DNA of 10,836 nt from DSOS01 sp035286585 (GTDB lineage Bacteria > Chloroflexota > Anaerolineae > Anaerolineales > UBA4823), in assembly GCA_035286585.1 (NCBI GenBank), contig DATEDC010000103.1, forward strand, positions 1-10,836, read 5' to 3'. Positions 1 through 7,480 of the stretch are shown here, one piece after another (within the stretch, counting starts at the first letter, position 1; every line of letters starts with the position of its first letter). The position numbers and the translations under genes were made by a program. The notes below the pieces were generated by a model that was given only the letters and a program-made list of their open reading frames with translations, ran no database searches and was not told where the DNA came from.

Positions 1-148
1 GGACGCCCTGGTGCTGAAGCACTTGAAGGACACCGGGGCGGTCTTCGACCTGGTGCTGCGCTCGCCCACTTCGACCCAGTTGTTCGAGCTGAACCCGGTG
101 TACTCGGACTACCTGATCGACCGCTATGGATTTACTATTCCTAAATAG
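1..148 (+). CDS. cpaB: Flp pilus assembly protein CpaB/RcpC-like, C-terminal fragment
   Basis: The 3' end of a gene that begins left of the window. The frame with codons starting at base 2 is open for 48 codons and ends in TAG at 146-148. It reads a DALVLKHLKDTGAVFDLVLR segment, then a TQLFELNPVYSDYLIDRYGF-like tail. This resembles the C-terminus of the SAF-domain CpaB/RcpC family in Gram-positive and Chloroflexota Tad clusters, where an 'LVLRaP.D...F.T.PV...Y..DRY' pattern is usual. CpaB-type proteins are membrane-anchored, with the SAF part outside, and take part in Flp/Tad pilus assembly. The gene is followed after 59 bases by the cpaE-like gene, which supports the call. Only about 48 residues are visible, so the SAF domain itself cannot be checked; the identification rests on the tail and on context. 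Confidence 0.68.
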   Translation, partial: DALVLKHLKDTGAVFDLVLRSPTSTQLFELNPVYSDYLIDRYGFTIPK

Positions 149-151
149 TGG

Positions 152-200
152 TATAAATTGAGCCAGTGATTGAAACACGCTGAAACTTGTATTGAAAGGA
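152..200 (+). promoter_or_regulatory. Short intergenic leader of the cpaE-like gene, possible weak promoter plus RBS
   Basis: The gap between the cpaB-like stop and the next ATG is AT-rich compared with the flanking coding DNA. It carries a TATAAA at 152-157 that could act as a -10 element; the best -35 candidate, TTTACT at 131-136, is poor and only 15 bases upstream. GAAAGGA at 194-200 sits 7 bases before the ATG at 208 and is a good Shine-Dalgarno site. The RBS is convincing. The promoter is a guess, and the gene may simply be read from upstream. Confidence 0.3.
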
Positions 201-207
201 TGATTGA

Positions 208-1467
208 ATGACCGCGACAAGTAATCAAACCCGGGTAATTTTGATCGGTGATCCCGGGCCCGTGCAGCAGCAGATCACTGCCGCCTTGAGCTCCCAGTCG
301 GAATTCCTGCTGGTAGATGTGCTCTCCTCGCTCGACCGCCTGGTCCGCGAGGTGCGGGCAGCCGAGCCGGATATTATCTTGATGGACCACCGCCTGGGGA
401 ACCAGCCAACCCTGGACATCGTGGACGACGTCGCCCTGCAGTATCCGCAGGCGCCCATCGTGGCGGTGCTGCCCGAGAATGACCCGGTTGTCATCCAGCA
501 GATCATGCTGGCGGGGGCGCGCGCCTTCCTGGTTCAGCCTTTTACCCAGGTGAACCTGTTGAGCACGCTGCGCCGGGTGCATGAGCTGGAGAGCCGGCGA
601 ACCCATCTGCAGGCGGCTGCGACGGCTGCCAGCGCAGCGGGTGAGGCGACCCGCCCGCTGCGCAGCCTGGCGATCTTCAGCCCGCGCGGCGGGGTGGGCT
701 GCTCCACCCTGGCGACCAACCTGGCAATCAGCCTGTATGAAGAGACCTCTGCCCGGGTGCTGCTGATGGAGGGCAAGCTGTTCTTCGGGCACGTGGACGT
801 GTTATTGAATATCCGCACGCGCAACACCATCGCCGATTTGCTGCCGCACGCCAGCAACCTGGATGAGTCGCTGGTACGCGACGTGGTGGTGCGCCACGCC
901 ACGGGGATCGAGGTGCTGCTGGGACCGCGCGATCTGCAGGTAGCCCAGGGGATCCGCCCGGATGATATGTACGCCGTGTTTATCAGCTTGCAGCGCCTGT
1001 ACGATCACATCGTCATCGATGTGGGCAACAATCTGAACGAGAACACGGTGACGCTGATGGACGCATCCGACCGGGTGATGTTGGTGACGACGCCCGACCT
1101 GGCCGCGCTGCACGATGCCAGCCAGTTCGTCCAGATCAGCCGCTCGCTGGGTTACCCGGCAGAGAAGCTGTTGGTGGCGCTGAACCGGGCTGGCTACAGC
1201 GGTGGCATCCGCACGGGCGACATCGAGAGCGCCTTGCGTCACGAGCTCTACGCCCAGGTGCCCGATGACAGCCCGAACGCCATCCGCAGCCTGAACCGGG
1301 GCATCCCGCTGATCATCCGCTATCCGCGCAGCCCGGTAAGCAGGGCGTTGAAGAGCCTGGCTAAAAGCCTGCTGGAGGTGCACATGGCCGAGCCGTTGCG
1401 GGCTGCGGTCAGCACCGCAGAAAAATCGCGTCGCGAGGCGCTGCTGGCTTCTTCGCGGTTGGGATAA
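208..1467 (+). CDS. cpaE: CpaE/TadZ-like pilus localisation ATPase with receiver-like N-terminus
   Basis: A 419-residue protein of the CpaE/TadZ family, a MinD/ParA relative thought to place the Tad/Flp secretion machine at the cell membrane. Residues 8-128 form a response-regulator-like fold with D60 at the usual phospho-acceptor place (LMDHRL). The conserved lysine before proline is Q110 (FLVQPF) and the usual Thr/Ser after strand 4 is missing, so it is probably a pseudo-receiver. After an Ala-rich linker (135-147), the ATPase domain starts at about 152. Its deviant Walker A is RGGVGCST at 160-167, with cysteine where the P-loop lysine should be. LLMEGK near 190 takes the place of the A' motif, and HIVIDVG (about 268-274) is the Walker B. 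Loss of the P-loop lysine is common in CpaE/TadZ proteins but makes strong ATPase activity uncertain. The start at 208 is supported by GAAAGGA 7 bases upstream. It lies between the cpaB-like gene and tadB, as expected for a Tad operon. Confidence 0.9.
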   Translation: MTATSNQTRVILIGDPGPVQQQITAALSSQSEFLLVDVLSSLDRLVREVRAAEPDIILMDHRLGNQPTLDIVDDVALQYPQAPIVAVLPENDPVVIQQIMLAGARAFLVQPFTQVNLLSTLRRVHELESRRTHLQAAATAASAAGEATRPLRSLAIFSPRGGVGCSTLATNLAISLYEETSARVLLMEGKLFFGHVDVLLNIRTRNTIADLLPHASNLDESLVRDVVVRHATGIEVLLGPRDLQVAQGIRPDDMYAVFISLQRLYDHIVIDVGNNLNENTVTLMDASDRVMLVTTPDLAALHDASQFVQISRSLGYPAEKLLVALNRAGYSGGIRTGDIESALRHELYAQVPDDSPNAIRSLNRGIPLIIRYPRSPVSRALKSLAKSLLEVHMAEPLRAAVSTAEKSRREALLASSRLG

Positions 1468-1521
1468 ATATATAGACCAGACGCAGAAAGCGGGCTTGTT
1501 TTGGAGAGGAAGTAGGACGGC

Positions 1522-2493
1522 ATGTCTGCAGATCTTTTGACCATTGGCGCAATCGCCCTGGCGATGATGCTGGCTGGAGGCGTGGCTTTCTTGAGCATCA
1601 TGAACCTGGCAGTGGGTCGCGACGAGGTGAGCGAACGCCTGGGCGCGTATGCCTTAGTCCCGGAAATGGGCATGCAGCGCGATAGCGACCGGCGGCGCTC
1701 ACGCCTGATCCGCCTGCGTTTGCGCCTGAATACCATGCTATCCATGCTCAGCTCGGAGGAGCTGAGTTTGAAACTGGCCAGCGCGAACTGGCCGATCACC
1801 GAGTCCGAGTACATTGTGCTGCGCATTGCGGGCGTGATCGTTGGGGGCGTGATCGGCGGCTTGCTTTTTCGCTCCATCTTTCCGGGCGTGGGCTTTGCCC
1901 TGCTGGCTTATCTAATCCCGGCGGTGCTATTGCAGCGCAGCATCCACAATCGCAGGTTGAAGTTCGAGCGCCAACTGGTGGACGTGCTGGTGCTGGTAAA
2001 AGGAGCGGTGAGATCAGGCTACAGCTTCCTGCAGGCGCTGGATGTGGTCATCCAGGAGATGCAGGCCCCCGCCTCCGAGGAGTTCCGCCGCGTGCGCCGG
2101 GAGGTCGGATTGGGGCTGCCGCTCAGCCAGGCGTTGAATAACATGCACGCCCGCATGCAGAACGACGATCTTTACCTGGTGGTGACTGCGGTCAACATCA
2201 ATACCCAGGTGGGCGGCAACCTGAGCACCATGCTGGAAGCGGTTACGACCACGATCCGCGAGCGGATTCGGCTGTTCAGCGAGATCCGCGCTCTGACCTC
2301 CATGCAGCGCTATTCGGGTTATTTGCTGACGGTTCTGCCTTTTATTGTGTCCGCGGTCTTGTTTATTATCAATCCCAGTTACATCAGCCGGCTTTTTGAG
2401 CCGGGGCCATATATCTGTATCCCCATTGGGGCGCTGGTGCTGGTCCTGATCGGCAACATCCTCATCCGGATGATGGCAAAAATAGATGTGTAG
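1522..2493 (+). CDS. tadB: Tad/Flp pilus inner-membrane platform protein TadB
   Basis: A 323-residue polytopic membrane protein of the type II secretion F (GspF/T2SSF) family, TadB branch. There is one N-terminal membrane segment (about 7-27) and a basic, Arg-rich cytoplasmic stretch (53-70). A close pair of segments follows (about 99-116 and 118-137), then the T2SSF domain (about 150-285), which includes the KGAVRSGYSFLQALDVV helix and the VGGNLSTMLE motif typical of the family. Two C-terminal segments lie at about 265-285 and 295-316. Together with TadC it should form the membrane platform on which the motor ATPase assembles or exports pilin. GGAGAGGA lies about 13 bases upstream, and the ATG at 1522 begins the first hydrophobic segment at the right place. 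It is 54 bases after cpaE and 27 bases before tadC. Confidence 0.92.
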   Translation: MSADLLTIGAIALAMMLAGGVAFLSIMNLAVGRDEVSERLGAYALVPEMGMQRDSDRRRSRLIRLRLRLNTMLSMLSSEELSLKLASANWPITESEYIVLRIAGVIVGGVIGGLLFRSIFPGVGFALLAYLIPAVLLQRSIHNRRLKFERQLVDVLVLVKGAVRSGYSFLQALDVVIQEMQAPASEEFRRVRREVGLGLPLSQALNNMHARMQNDDLYLVVTAVNINTQVGGNLSTMLEAVTTTIRERIRLFSEIRALTSMQRYSGYLLTVLPFIVSAVLFIINPSYISRLFEPGPYICIPIGALVLVLIGNILIRMMAKIDV

Positions 2494-2520
2494 GCTTATA
2501 CAGATAAGCAGGGTAGAGCG

Positions 2521-3471
2521 ATGCAGCTAATCATTTTCTTGGTGTTCGGAGGAATTTTCCTGCTCGCGGGGGCGTTGTTCGTCTTCATGAGTTTGGGCTG
2601 GCTGTTCAAAGACGACCTCACCACCCGGCTGGAATCGTTTGTGGTCGAGCCGGAAGTTCATCACAGCGCCTGGTCGCCTGTGCTGCAAGTCCGTTCGCGG
2701 GAGATAACCGGTTCTTTAATGAGCCGGCTGCTGTTTCCGCTGACCCAGGGTATCGGCAGGCTGTTGGGACGCCTGACGCCGGCGAGCTCCATCGAAAGCT
2801 TGCGGCACCAGCTAACCATCGCTGGCAACCCGCTGCGCCTCGGCCCACGCGAATTTTATGGCTTGCGAGTGGCATTTGTCATCCTCGGCCTGGGGCTGGC
2901 TTACCTGGTGGTCACCAGGGGGTTAGATTCCAGGCGCATGCTGATCGCTCTCCTGATACTTGTAGTCACTTTTATTTTCCCTATCCTGTGGCTGCGGTTG
3001 ATGGTTAATTCCCGACAGAATAAGATCCGCCGGACTCTGCCCGACGCGCTGGATATGCTCAGCGTGTGCGCGGATGCGGGATTGGGCTTCGACCAGGCGT
3101 TGCAGCGGGTGAGTGAATTCTGGAATACCGCCATTGCCCAGGAGCTCGGCCGGGTGGTGGCAGAGATGGAAATGGGCGTCTCGCGGCGGGATGCGCTGCG
3201 CAATATGGCGGATCGCCTGGATATCAGCGAGCTCTCCAGCTTCGTCTCGGTCATTATCCAATCTGAACAGATCGGCATGAGCATCGCCGACACGCTGCAC
3301 GCCCAGGCGGAACAGATGCGGGTGGAACGGCGCTTCCGGGCGCAGGAGATCGCCCGCACACTGCCGATCAAAATGCTGATCCCGCTGGCATTTTTTATCT
3401 TCCCGGCGATCATTGCGGTAGTCCTTGGTCCGGCAATCCCACCGTTGATGGAGCTGTTTGGCGGTTTTTAG
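2521..3471 (+). CDS. tadC: Tad/Flp pilus inner-membrane platform protein TadC
   Basis: A 316-residue T2SSF-family membrane protein, partner of TadB. An N-terminal membrane segment (about 3-28) is followed by a soluble stretch. A membrane pair lies at about 112-158, then the T2SSF domain, which begins with TLPDALDMLSVCADAGLGFD, a signature of TadC proteins. The EQIGMSIADTLHAQAEQMR motif and a C-terminal hydrophobic segment (about 287-310) follow. Length and layout are usual for TadC, and TadB/TadC adjacency is the norm. AGCAGGG lies about 9 bases before the ATG. It is 21 bases upstream of the next gene, so co-transcription is very likely. No defect is visible. Confidence 0.92.
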   Translation: MQLIIFLVFGGIFLLAGALFVFMSLGWLFKDDLTTRLESFVVEPEVHHSAWSPVLQVRSREITGSLMSRLLFPLTQGIGRLLGRLTPASSIESLRHQLTIAGNPLRLGPREFYGLRVAFVILGLGLAYLVVTRGLDSRRMLIALLILVVTFIFPILWLRLMVNSRQNKIRRTLPDALDMLSVCADAGLGFDQALQRVSEFWNTAIAQELGRVVAEMEMGVSRRDALRNMADRLDISELSSFVSVIIQSEQIGMSIADTLHAQAEQMRVERRFRAQEIARTLPIKMLIPLAFFIFPAIIAVVLGPAIPPLMELFGGF

Positions 3472-3492
3472 AAAGCAGACTTTGGAGCCTTT

Positions 3493-5259
3493 ATGAGTGT
3501 AAATACAGCTGAAACTCCTCTAAGCGACCCGCGCTATAAAAGCGCCATGGGTCACCTGCAAGGAGGAAATTGGGAGGCTGGCTTAACCGAGCTGGATAAG
3601 CTGGTGGAGAGCTACCCACTGGACCGTGAATTGCGCGCCCTACGCCAGGAGATGCAGCTCCGCGCCAGGATCGACCATGATGAGCGCCAGGATAAGATTG
3701 CGGAAAGCAGGCGCAGGTTTGTGGTCCTGACATTCCGCGTGGCTGCCATCGTTTTACTGCTCGGCCTGCTCGGTTGGGGGATACGCACCTATTCGGCCTG
3801 GTTCCAGCAGCAGGCGCTGGCTGCCAGCGAGCGCGTGAAGAGTGAGCTGCTGGTGATCGAATTGGCGGCGAAATTCAGGGACGCCCAGGATCTGGTGGTG
3901 GCCGGCAGGTCGGAAATGGCGATTGAGCTGTACCAGGAAATTGCCGCCACAGATCCAAGCTATCCCGGCCTGGAGGAAGCCCTCCGGCAGGCAGAAAAGC
4001 AGAAACTGCTTCAAGAAAAATACCTGCAGGCGATCGCCATGTTTGACAGCGGAGACATGCCAGGAGCTTTGGCTTTATTCGAGGAAATCACCACAGAGGA
4101 GCCCTATTTCCGCGACGTCTCCGTCCGCATCGCCGAGATCAAAGACAAGTTTTTCCTGGGGGATATCCTCGCCCAGGCCGAGCGGGCTTATGAGGGCCAG
4201 GATTGGTCCACTGCCGTGGCGCGCTATGAGACGCTGCGCGCCCTGGACCCGCTTTACCAGGCAGAGCTGGTTGAGGATCGCCTGTTCGAAGCCTATATGA
4301 ATGCGGCCGTGCAAGCGCTGGCTGATAACACCGAATCTCTGGAGGGGTTGAAACTGGCTGAAAGCTATTTCCGCAAGGCGCTGGCTTTGCGCCCTCAAGA
4401 CCAGGTCATACGCCAGGAGCAATTGCAGGCGCGTCAGACGTTCAGGGAGCGCCTGTTTGGCAGCTACGTACAGGCCGCACAGGCTGCTTTAGCTCTGCAG
4501 GCCGATTCGCTCCAGGCACAGGCGTTGGCTGAAGAGTATTTTAACAAAGCCATCGAACTTCGCCCTGACGACGTCAGCGTGAGACAGCAGCGCGAGATGG
4601 CAAAACTGTACCTGCAAGCCCAGGTGGATTTCGGCCGCGGCCGTTGGGAAGCTGTCATCGAGGCGTTGGAGGCTGTCTATGAAGCCGACCCTGATTATGC
4701 GCTCGGAACAGCCCGGCAAACGCTTTATGAAGCCCTGGCGGCGCGCGGCAACCAGCGGATAGCCAGCGGCGATTACGAGCTGGCCCTGCAAGATTTTCAA
4801 CGCGCTGCCGTTTTGGCTGAACAGGCGCCGGATGCGAAGCTGCGCCTGTTCGAATCGCAGATCAAGGTTGCCGAAGTCCGTGGCGTTCTGGGAGACTATG
4901 AAACCGCGGTGGTTGTTTACCGCGGCGCGATTGAGAACGCCGAAATCAGCGACGCAGACCTCAGCCAACGACCGGCGCTGGCTCAGAGCCTTGCCGAGGC
5001 GGATTTCTACGCTCAAGCGCGCAACTTCCGCCAGGCGTATCGCATCTACCGAGAGGCAGCCCGTGAGGTTATGCTGATCTTCCCCACGATCGAGATCGTC
5101 GTCCAATCGGGCGACTACCTGACCATGTTAGCCAGCCGTTATCAGACCACGGTGGATGCGATCATCCGGGCGAACAACCTGGATAGCTCCAGAAAGATCT
5201 CGATCGGTCAGAAGTTATATATTCCGGTTCAAGAAGAAGACGGTGGATCGGGGCAGTAA
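3493..5259 (+). CDS. Membrane-anchored TPR-repeat protein with C-terminal LysM domain
   Basis: A 588-residue protein with no gene name that I recognise. A short cytoplasmic TPR-like start (about 12-60) is followed by a charged stretch with SRRR at 72-75 and a single membrane segment (about 77-97). The positive-inside rule gives N-terminus in, bulk out. Residues 125-530 are helical TPR-type repeats, with phrases such as 'A..LY.EI...DPSY', 'ALALFEEI', 'AVARYETLRALDPLY' and 'YFRKALALRPQD'. Two of these repeats (about 275-315 and 335-375) are near duplicates. A LysM domain (about 534-580: VVQSGDYLTMLASRYQTT, then NNL and ISIGQKLYIP) closes the protein; LysM binds N-acetylglucosamine polymers such as peptidoglycan. 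GGAG 6 bases upstream supports the ATG. It sits inside the Tad operon between tadC and cpaF, with gaps of 21 and 23 bases, so I infer a structural or anchoring role for the pilus machine, possibly standing in for the TPR protein TadD. That role is unproven. Confidence 0.85.
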   Translation: MSVNTAETPLSDPRYKSAMGHLQGGNWEAGLTELDKLVESYPLDRELRALRQEMQLRARIDHDERQDKIAESRRRFVVLTFRVAAIVLLLGLLGWGIRTYSAWFQQQALAASERVKSELLVIELAAKFRDAQDLVVAGRSEMAIELYQEIAATDPSYPGLEEALRQAEKQKLLQEKYLQAIAMFDSGDMPGALALFEEITTEEPYFRDVSVRIAEIKDKFFLGDILAQAERAYEGQDWSTAVARYETLRALDPLYQAELVEDRLFEAYMNAAVQALADNTESLEGLKLAESYFRKALALRPQDQVIRQEQLQARQTFRERLFGSYVQAAQAALALQADSLQAQALAEEYFNKAIELRPDDVSVRQQREMAKLYLQAQVDFGRGRWEAVIEALEAVYEADPDYALGTARQTLYEALAARGNQRIASGDYELALQDFQRAAVLAEQAPDAKLRLFESQIKVAEVRGVLGDYETAVVVYRGAIENAEISDADLSQRPALAQSLAEADFYAQARNFRQAYRIYREAAREVMLIFPTIEIVVQSGDYLTMLASRYQTTVDAIIRANNLDSSRKISIGQKLYIPVQEEDGGSGQ

Positions 5260-5270
5260 ATAACCCGCAG

Positions 5271-5275
5271 AGGAG
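5271..5275 (+). promoter_or_regulatory. Ribosome binding site deciding the cpaF start
   Basis: AGGAG is followed by three overlapping in-frame start candidates: GTG at 5277, ATG at 5280 and ATG at 5283. The spacing is 1, 4 and 7 bases respectively. A 7-base spacer is normal and a 1-base spacer is not workable, so ATG 5283 is preferred, with ATG 5280 possible. Confidence 0.6.
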
Positions 5276-5282
5276 TGTGATG

Positions 5283-6632
5283 ATGTTTACCAATCGCCCA
5301 GCTTTAAACGGACGCCCTGCGACCGCAGGCACAGGCCAACTGACCAACGCACCGGCGGTCGAAAGCCTCGGCGGGGTCACTGCGGATGTGTATCATATCC
5401 GTGACAGGGTACAGCGCAAGCTGTTGTCTGAGACCGAAGGCGAGGTCAATCTGAGCCATCTGCCCCAAATGCGGCAGATGATCGAGACCTTATTCAACCA
5501 GGTCCTGGCCGAGGAGAACCTGCTCTACACCCGCGCCAATCGGACGCGTTTGCTCGAGTGGGTGATATCTGATATTTTAGGTTATGGTCCATTGGAGCCG
5601 CTCCTGCAGGATCCCAGCATTACTGAGGTGATGGTCAATGGGTCGGAGAATATATTTATCGAACGCCATGGGAAAATCGAGCGCACCCAGATCGTTTTCG
5701 AGAATGACGCCCACCTGATGAGAATCATTGACCGCATTGTTTCTCCCATCGGTCGCCGAGTGGACGAATCTTCACCGATGGTGGACGCCCGCCTGCCAAA
5801 CGGCTACCGCGTGAACGCCACCATCCCGCCGCTTTCTTTGGATGGACCATTACTGACCATCCGTAAATTTGCCCAGACGCCATTTACGGCCCAGGACCTG
5901 ATCGCAAACGGCACACTGACCCCTTCGCTGGTAAGCTTCATCAAAGCCTGCGTGGAGGCGCGGGTCAATACGGTGATCTCCGGGGGAACCGGGTCAGGAA
6001 AGACCACGCTTCTGAATGTGGCATCGGCGTTCATCCCCTCGAATGAACGGGTCATCACCATCGAAGATACCGCCGAGCTGCAGCTAAAACAGGAACACGT
6101 GGTGCGAGTGGAGAAACGCCCACCGAACGTGGAAGGTAAGGGTGAAGTTACCATCCGCTCGCTGGTGATCAACGCCTTGCGTATGCGCCCAGACCGGATC
6201 ATCGTCGGCGAGGCGCGCGGCGGGGAAGCCCTGGATATGCTCCAGGCGATGAACACAGGTCACGATGGCTCGATGACGACCGTCCACTCCAACAGCCCGC
6301 GGGATACCATCCGGCGTATTGAGACCATGGTGTTAATGGCCGGCATGGAGCTGCCCTTGAAGGCTATTCGCGAGCAGGTCGCCTCCGCCCTGGAGCTGAT
6401 CGTTCATATGGAGCGCCTGCGCGACGGCACCCGCAGGGTTGTCAAAGTGGCGGAAGTTCAGGGCATGGAAGGCGACAGCGTAGTGATGCAGGACATCTTC
6501 TTTTTCGATCAAACCGGCTTCCAAAACGGGCGGGTGGTCGGCAGCTTGAAGTCTACAGGGCTGCGTCCCAAGTTCTCCGAGAAGTTTACCGTCAACAATA
6601 TTGAGCTGCCTGCGAGCATCTTCGAAGCGTAA
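5283..6632 (+). CDS. cpaF: Tad/Flp pilus assembly ATPase CpaF/TadA
   Basis: A 449-residue secretion ATPase of the CpaF/TadA (VirB11-like, GspE superfamily) group, the cytoplasmic hexameric motor that drives pilin assembly. An N-terminal helical domain (about 40-130) holds the GYGPLEPLLQDPSITEVMVN motif typical of CpaF, and the PAS-like middle part follows. The Walker A loop GGTGSGKTT is at 234-242 with K240. The Asp box ITIEDTAELQL follows, then Walker B IIVGEARGGE with E310 and the His box GHDGSMTTVHSNSPRD with H335. All catalytic motifs are intact, so it should be active. The ATG at 5283 is chosen because it is 7 bases after AGGAG; a GTG at 5277 would add two residues. Its position after tadB, tadC and the LysM gene is unusual, since in many Tad loci the motor gene comes before tadB. 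The next gene is 101 bases away, across a hairpin. Confidence 0.93.
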   Translation: MFTNRPALNGRPATAGTGQLTNAPAVESLGGVTADVYHIRDRVQRKLLSETEGEVNLSHLPQMRQMIETLFNQVLAEENLLYTRANRTRLLEWVISDILGYGPLEPLLQDPSITEVMVNGSENIFIERHGKIERTQIVFENDAHLMRIIDRIVSPIGRRVDESSPMVDARLPNGYRVNATIPPLSLDGPLLTIRKFAQTPFTAQDLIANGTLTPSLVSFIKACVEARVNTVISGGTGSGKTTLLNVASAFIPSNERVITIEDTAELQLKQEHVVRVEKRPPNVEGKGEVTIRSLVINALRMRPDRIIVGEARGGEALDMLQAMNTGHDGSMTTVHSNSPRDTIRRIETMVLMAGMELPLKAIREQVASALELIVHMERLRDGTRRVVKVAEVQGMEGDSVVMQDIFFFDQTGFQNGRVVGSLKSTGLRPKFSEKFTVNNIELPASIFEA

Positions 6633-6665
6633 TCTCAAAATTACCTATGCGAATATAAAAGGCTT

Positions 6666-6710
6666 ATTGGGAGTTGCTACCTGGGGTAATCCTCCACGGC
6701 GATTCCCAAT
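6666..6710 (+). other. Stem-loop between cpaF and the response-regulator gene
   Basis: Arms ATTGGGAGTTGC (6666-6677) and GCGATTCCCAAT (6699-6710) pair over 12 positions, counting two G-U pairs. Inside the 21-base loop, TGGGG and CTCCA can also pair. No T-run follows, so it is not a standard intrinsic terminator. It may trim or partly stop operon mRNA after cpaF, or be part of the leader of the regulator gene. Function is unknown; the pairing was found by eye. Confidence 0.45.
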
Positions 6711-6733
6711 GGGCCACAAATAAGGGGTGAAAC

Positions 6734-7429
6734 GTGGGAGGCCAAGGGAGGATTCGAGTGGCGATTGTCGATGATCAGCAGATATTAGCCGACGCCTTGA
6801 AAATGATGTTCGAGTTTGAGGAAAATTTCGACTGCGTTGGCAGCGCGGACAGTCTGGCAGGCGGTTTGGCGTTAGTGGCCTCCACAAAACCTGATGTCTT
6901 GCTGCTGGATGTCGCTCTGGAGGATGGGGATGGGCTGGATTTGATCCCGAAGCTGAGGCAGGCTGGTCTTGAGACCAAGGTGGTCGTTTTGACCGGTAAG
7001 CCCGACGAATCCGTCCTTATGCGGGCGGTTGAAATGGGGGTAGAAGGTTTTATCACCAAGGGATGCACTTTGCCGGAATTGCTCGCCAGCATAGAAAAGG
7101 TGGCCCAGGGCGAGATTGTGATGCCTTCCGAGCTGCTCGTCAGGCTGCTCAGGCGGTTTGGGCGGGAGCGGATGATATTCGAAAGGAATGAACAGCTCCT
7201 GGAGCGGCTGACGCCGCGTGAGCACGAAATCCTGGCCAGCCTGGCAAGGGGAAAATCGGGCGACGAGATTGCCGTTGAACTCAATATCACCCCACTGACG
7301 GTGCGCACGCATATTCGCAACATGATGGCCAAGCTGGGGGTGCATTCACGGCTTGAGGCGGTGACTTTTGCTCTCAATCAAGGCCTGATTAATATTCCAT
7401 CGCAGCAGGACCTGGAATCTGGTGAGTAG
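6734..7429 (+). CDS. NarL/FixJ-family two-component response regulator (REC + LuxR-type HTH)
   Basis: A 231-residue DNA-binding response regulator. The receiver domain (about 6-125) has the acidic pair D13/D14, phospho-acceptor D59 (LLLDVAL), T87 (VVLTGKP) and K109 (GFITKG), all in place, so phosphorylation is expected. The GerE/LuxR HTH (about 157-219) starts LTPREHEILASLARGKS and contains ITPLTVRTHIRNMMAKLGV, the recognition-helix region. It probably controls transcription of target promoters, perhaps this operon. No histidine kinase is in the window. The GTG start at 6734 has AAGGGG 6 bases upstream. A second GTG at 6758 also has a good GGGAGG site and would remove 8 residues without harming the domain, so the start is not certain. 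It is 101 bases after cpaF and 51 before the next gene. Confidence 0.92.
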   Translation: MGGQGRIRVAIVDDQQILADALKMMFEFEENFDCVGSADSLAGGLALVASTKPDVLLLDVALEDGDGLDLIPKLRQAGLETKVVVLTGKPDESVLMRAVEMGVEGFITKGCTLPELLASIEKVAQGEIVMPSELLVRLLRRFGRERMIFERNEQLLERLTPREHEILASLARGKSGDEIAVELNITPLTVRTHIRNMMAKLGVHSRLEAVTFALNQGLINIPSQQDLESGE

Positions 7430-7464
7430 GATTCTCCTTTATTGAGGTGAACCACGTAGCGAAC

Positions 7465-7471
7465 AAAAAGG
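7465..7471 (+). promoter_or_regulatory. Ribosome binding site deciding the start of the small receiver-like gene
   Basis: AAAAAGG lies directly against an ATG at 7472 but 9 bases before a second in-frame ATG at 7481. The second ATG is therefore the better start. Confidence 0.5.
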
Positions 7472-7480
7472 ATGCGCAAG

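Noticed and set aside
802..1383. Long leftward open frame opposite the cpaE-like gene
   Set aside because: It is antisense to a well-supported gene, rich in His/Gln/Val as expected for a shadow frame of GC-rich DNA, has no recognisable motif and lacks a convincing RBS.
5277..5279. GTG as start of cpaF
   Set aside because: It is only 1 base from AGGAG, whereas ATG at 5283 has a 7-base spacer.
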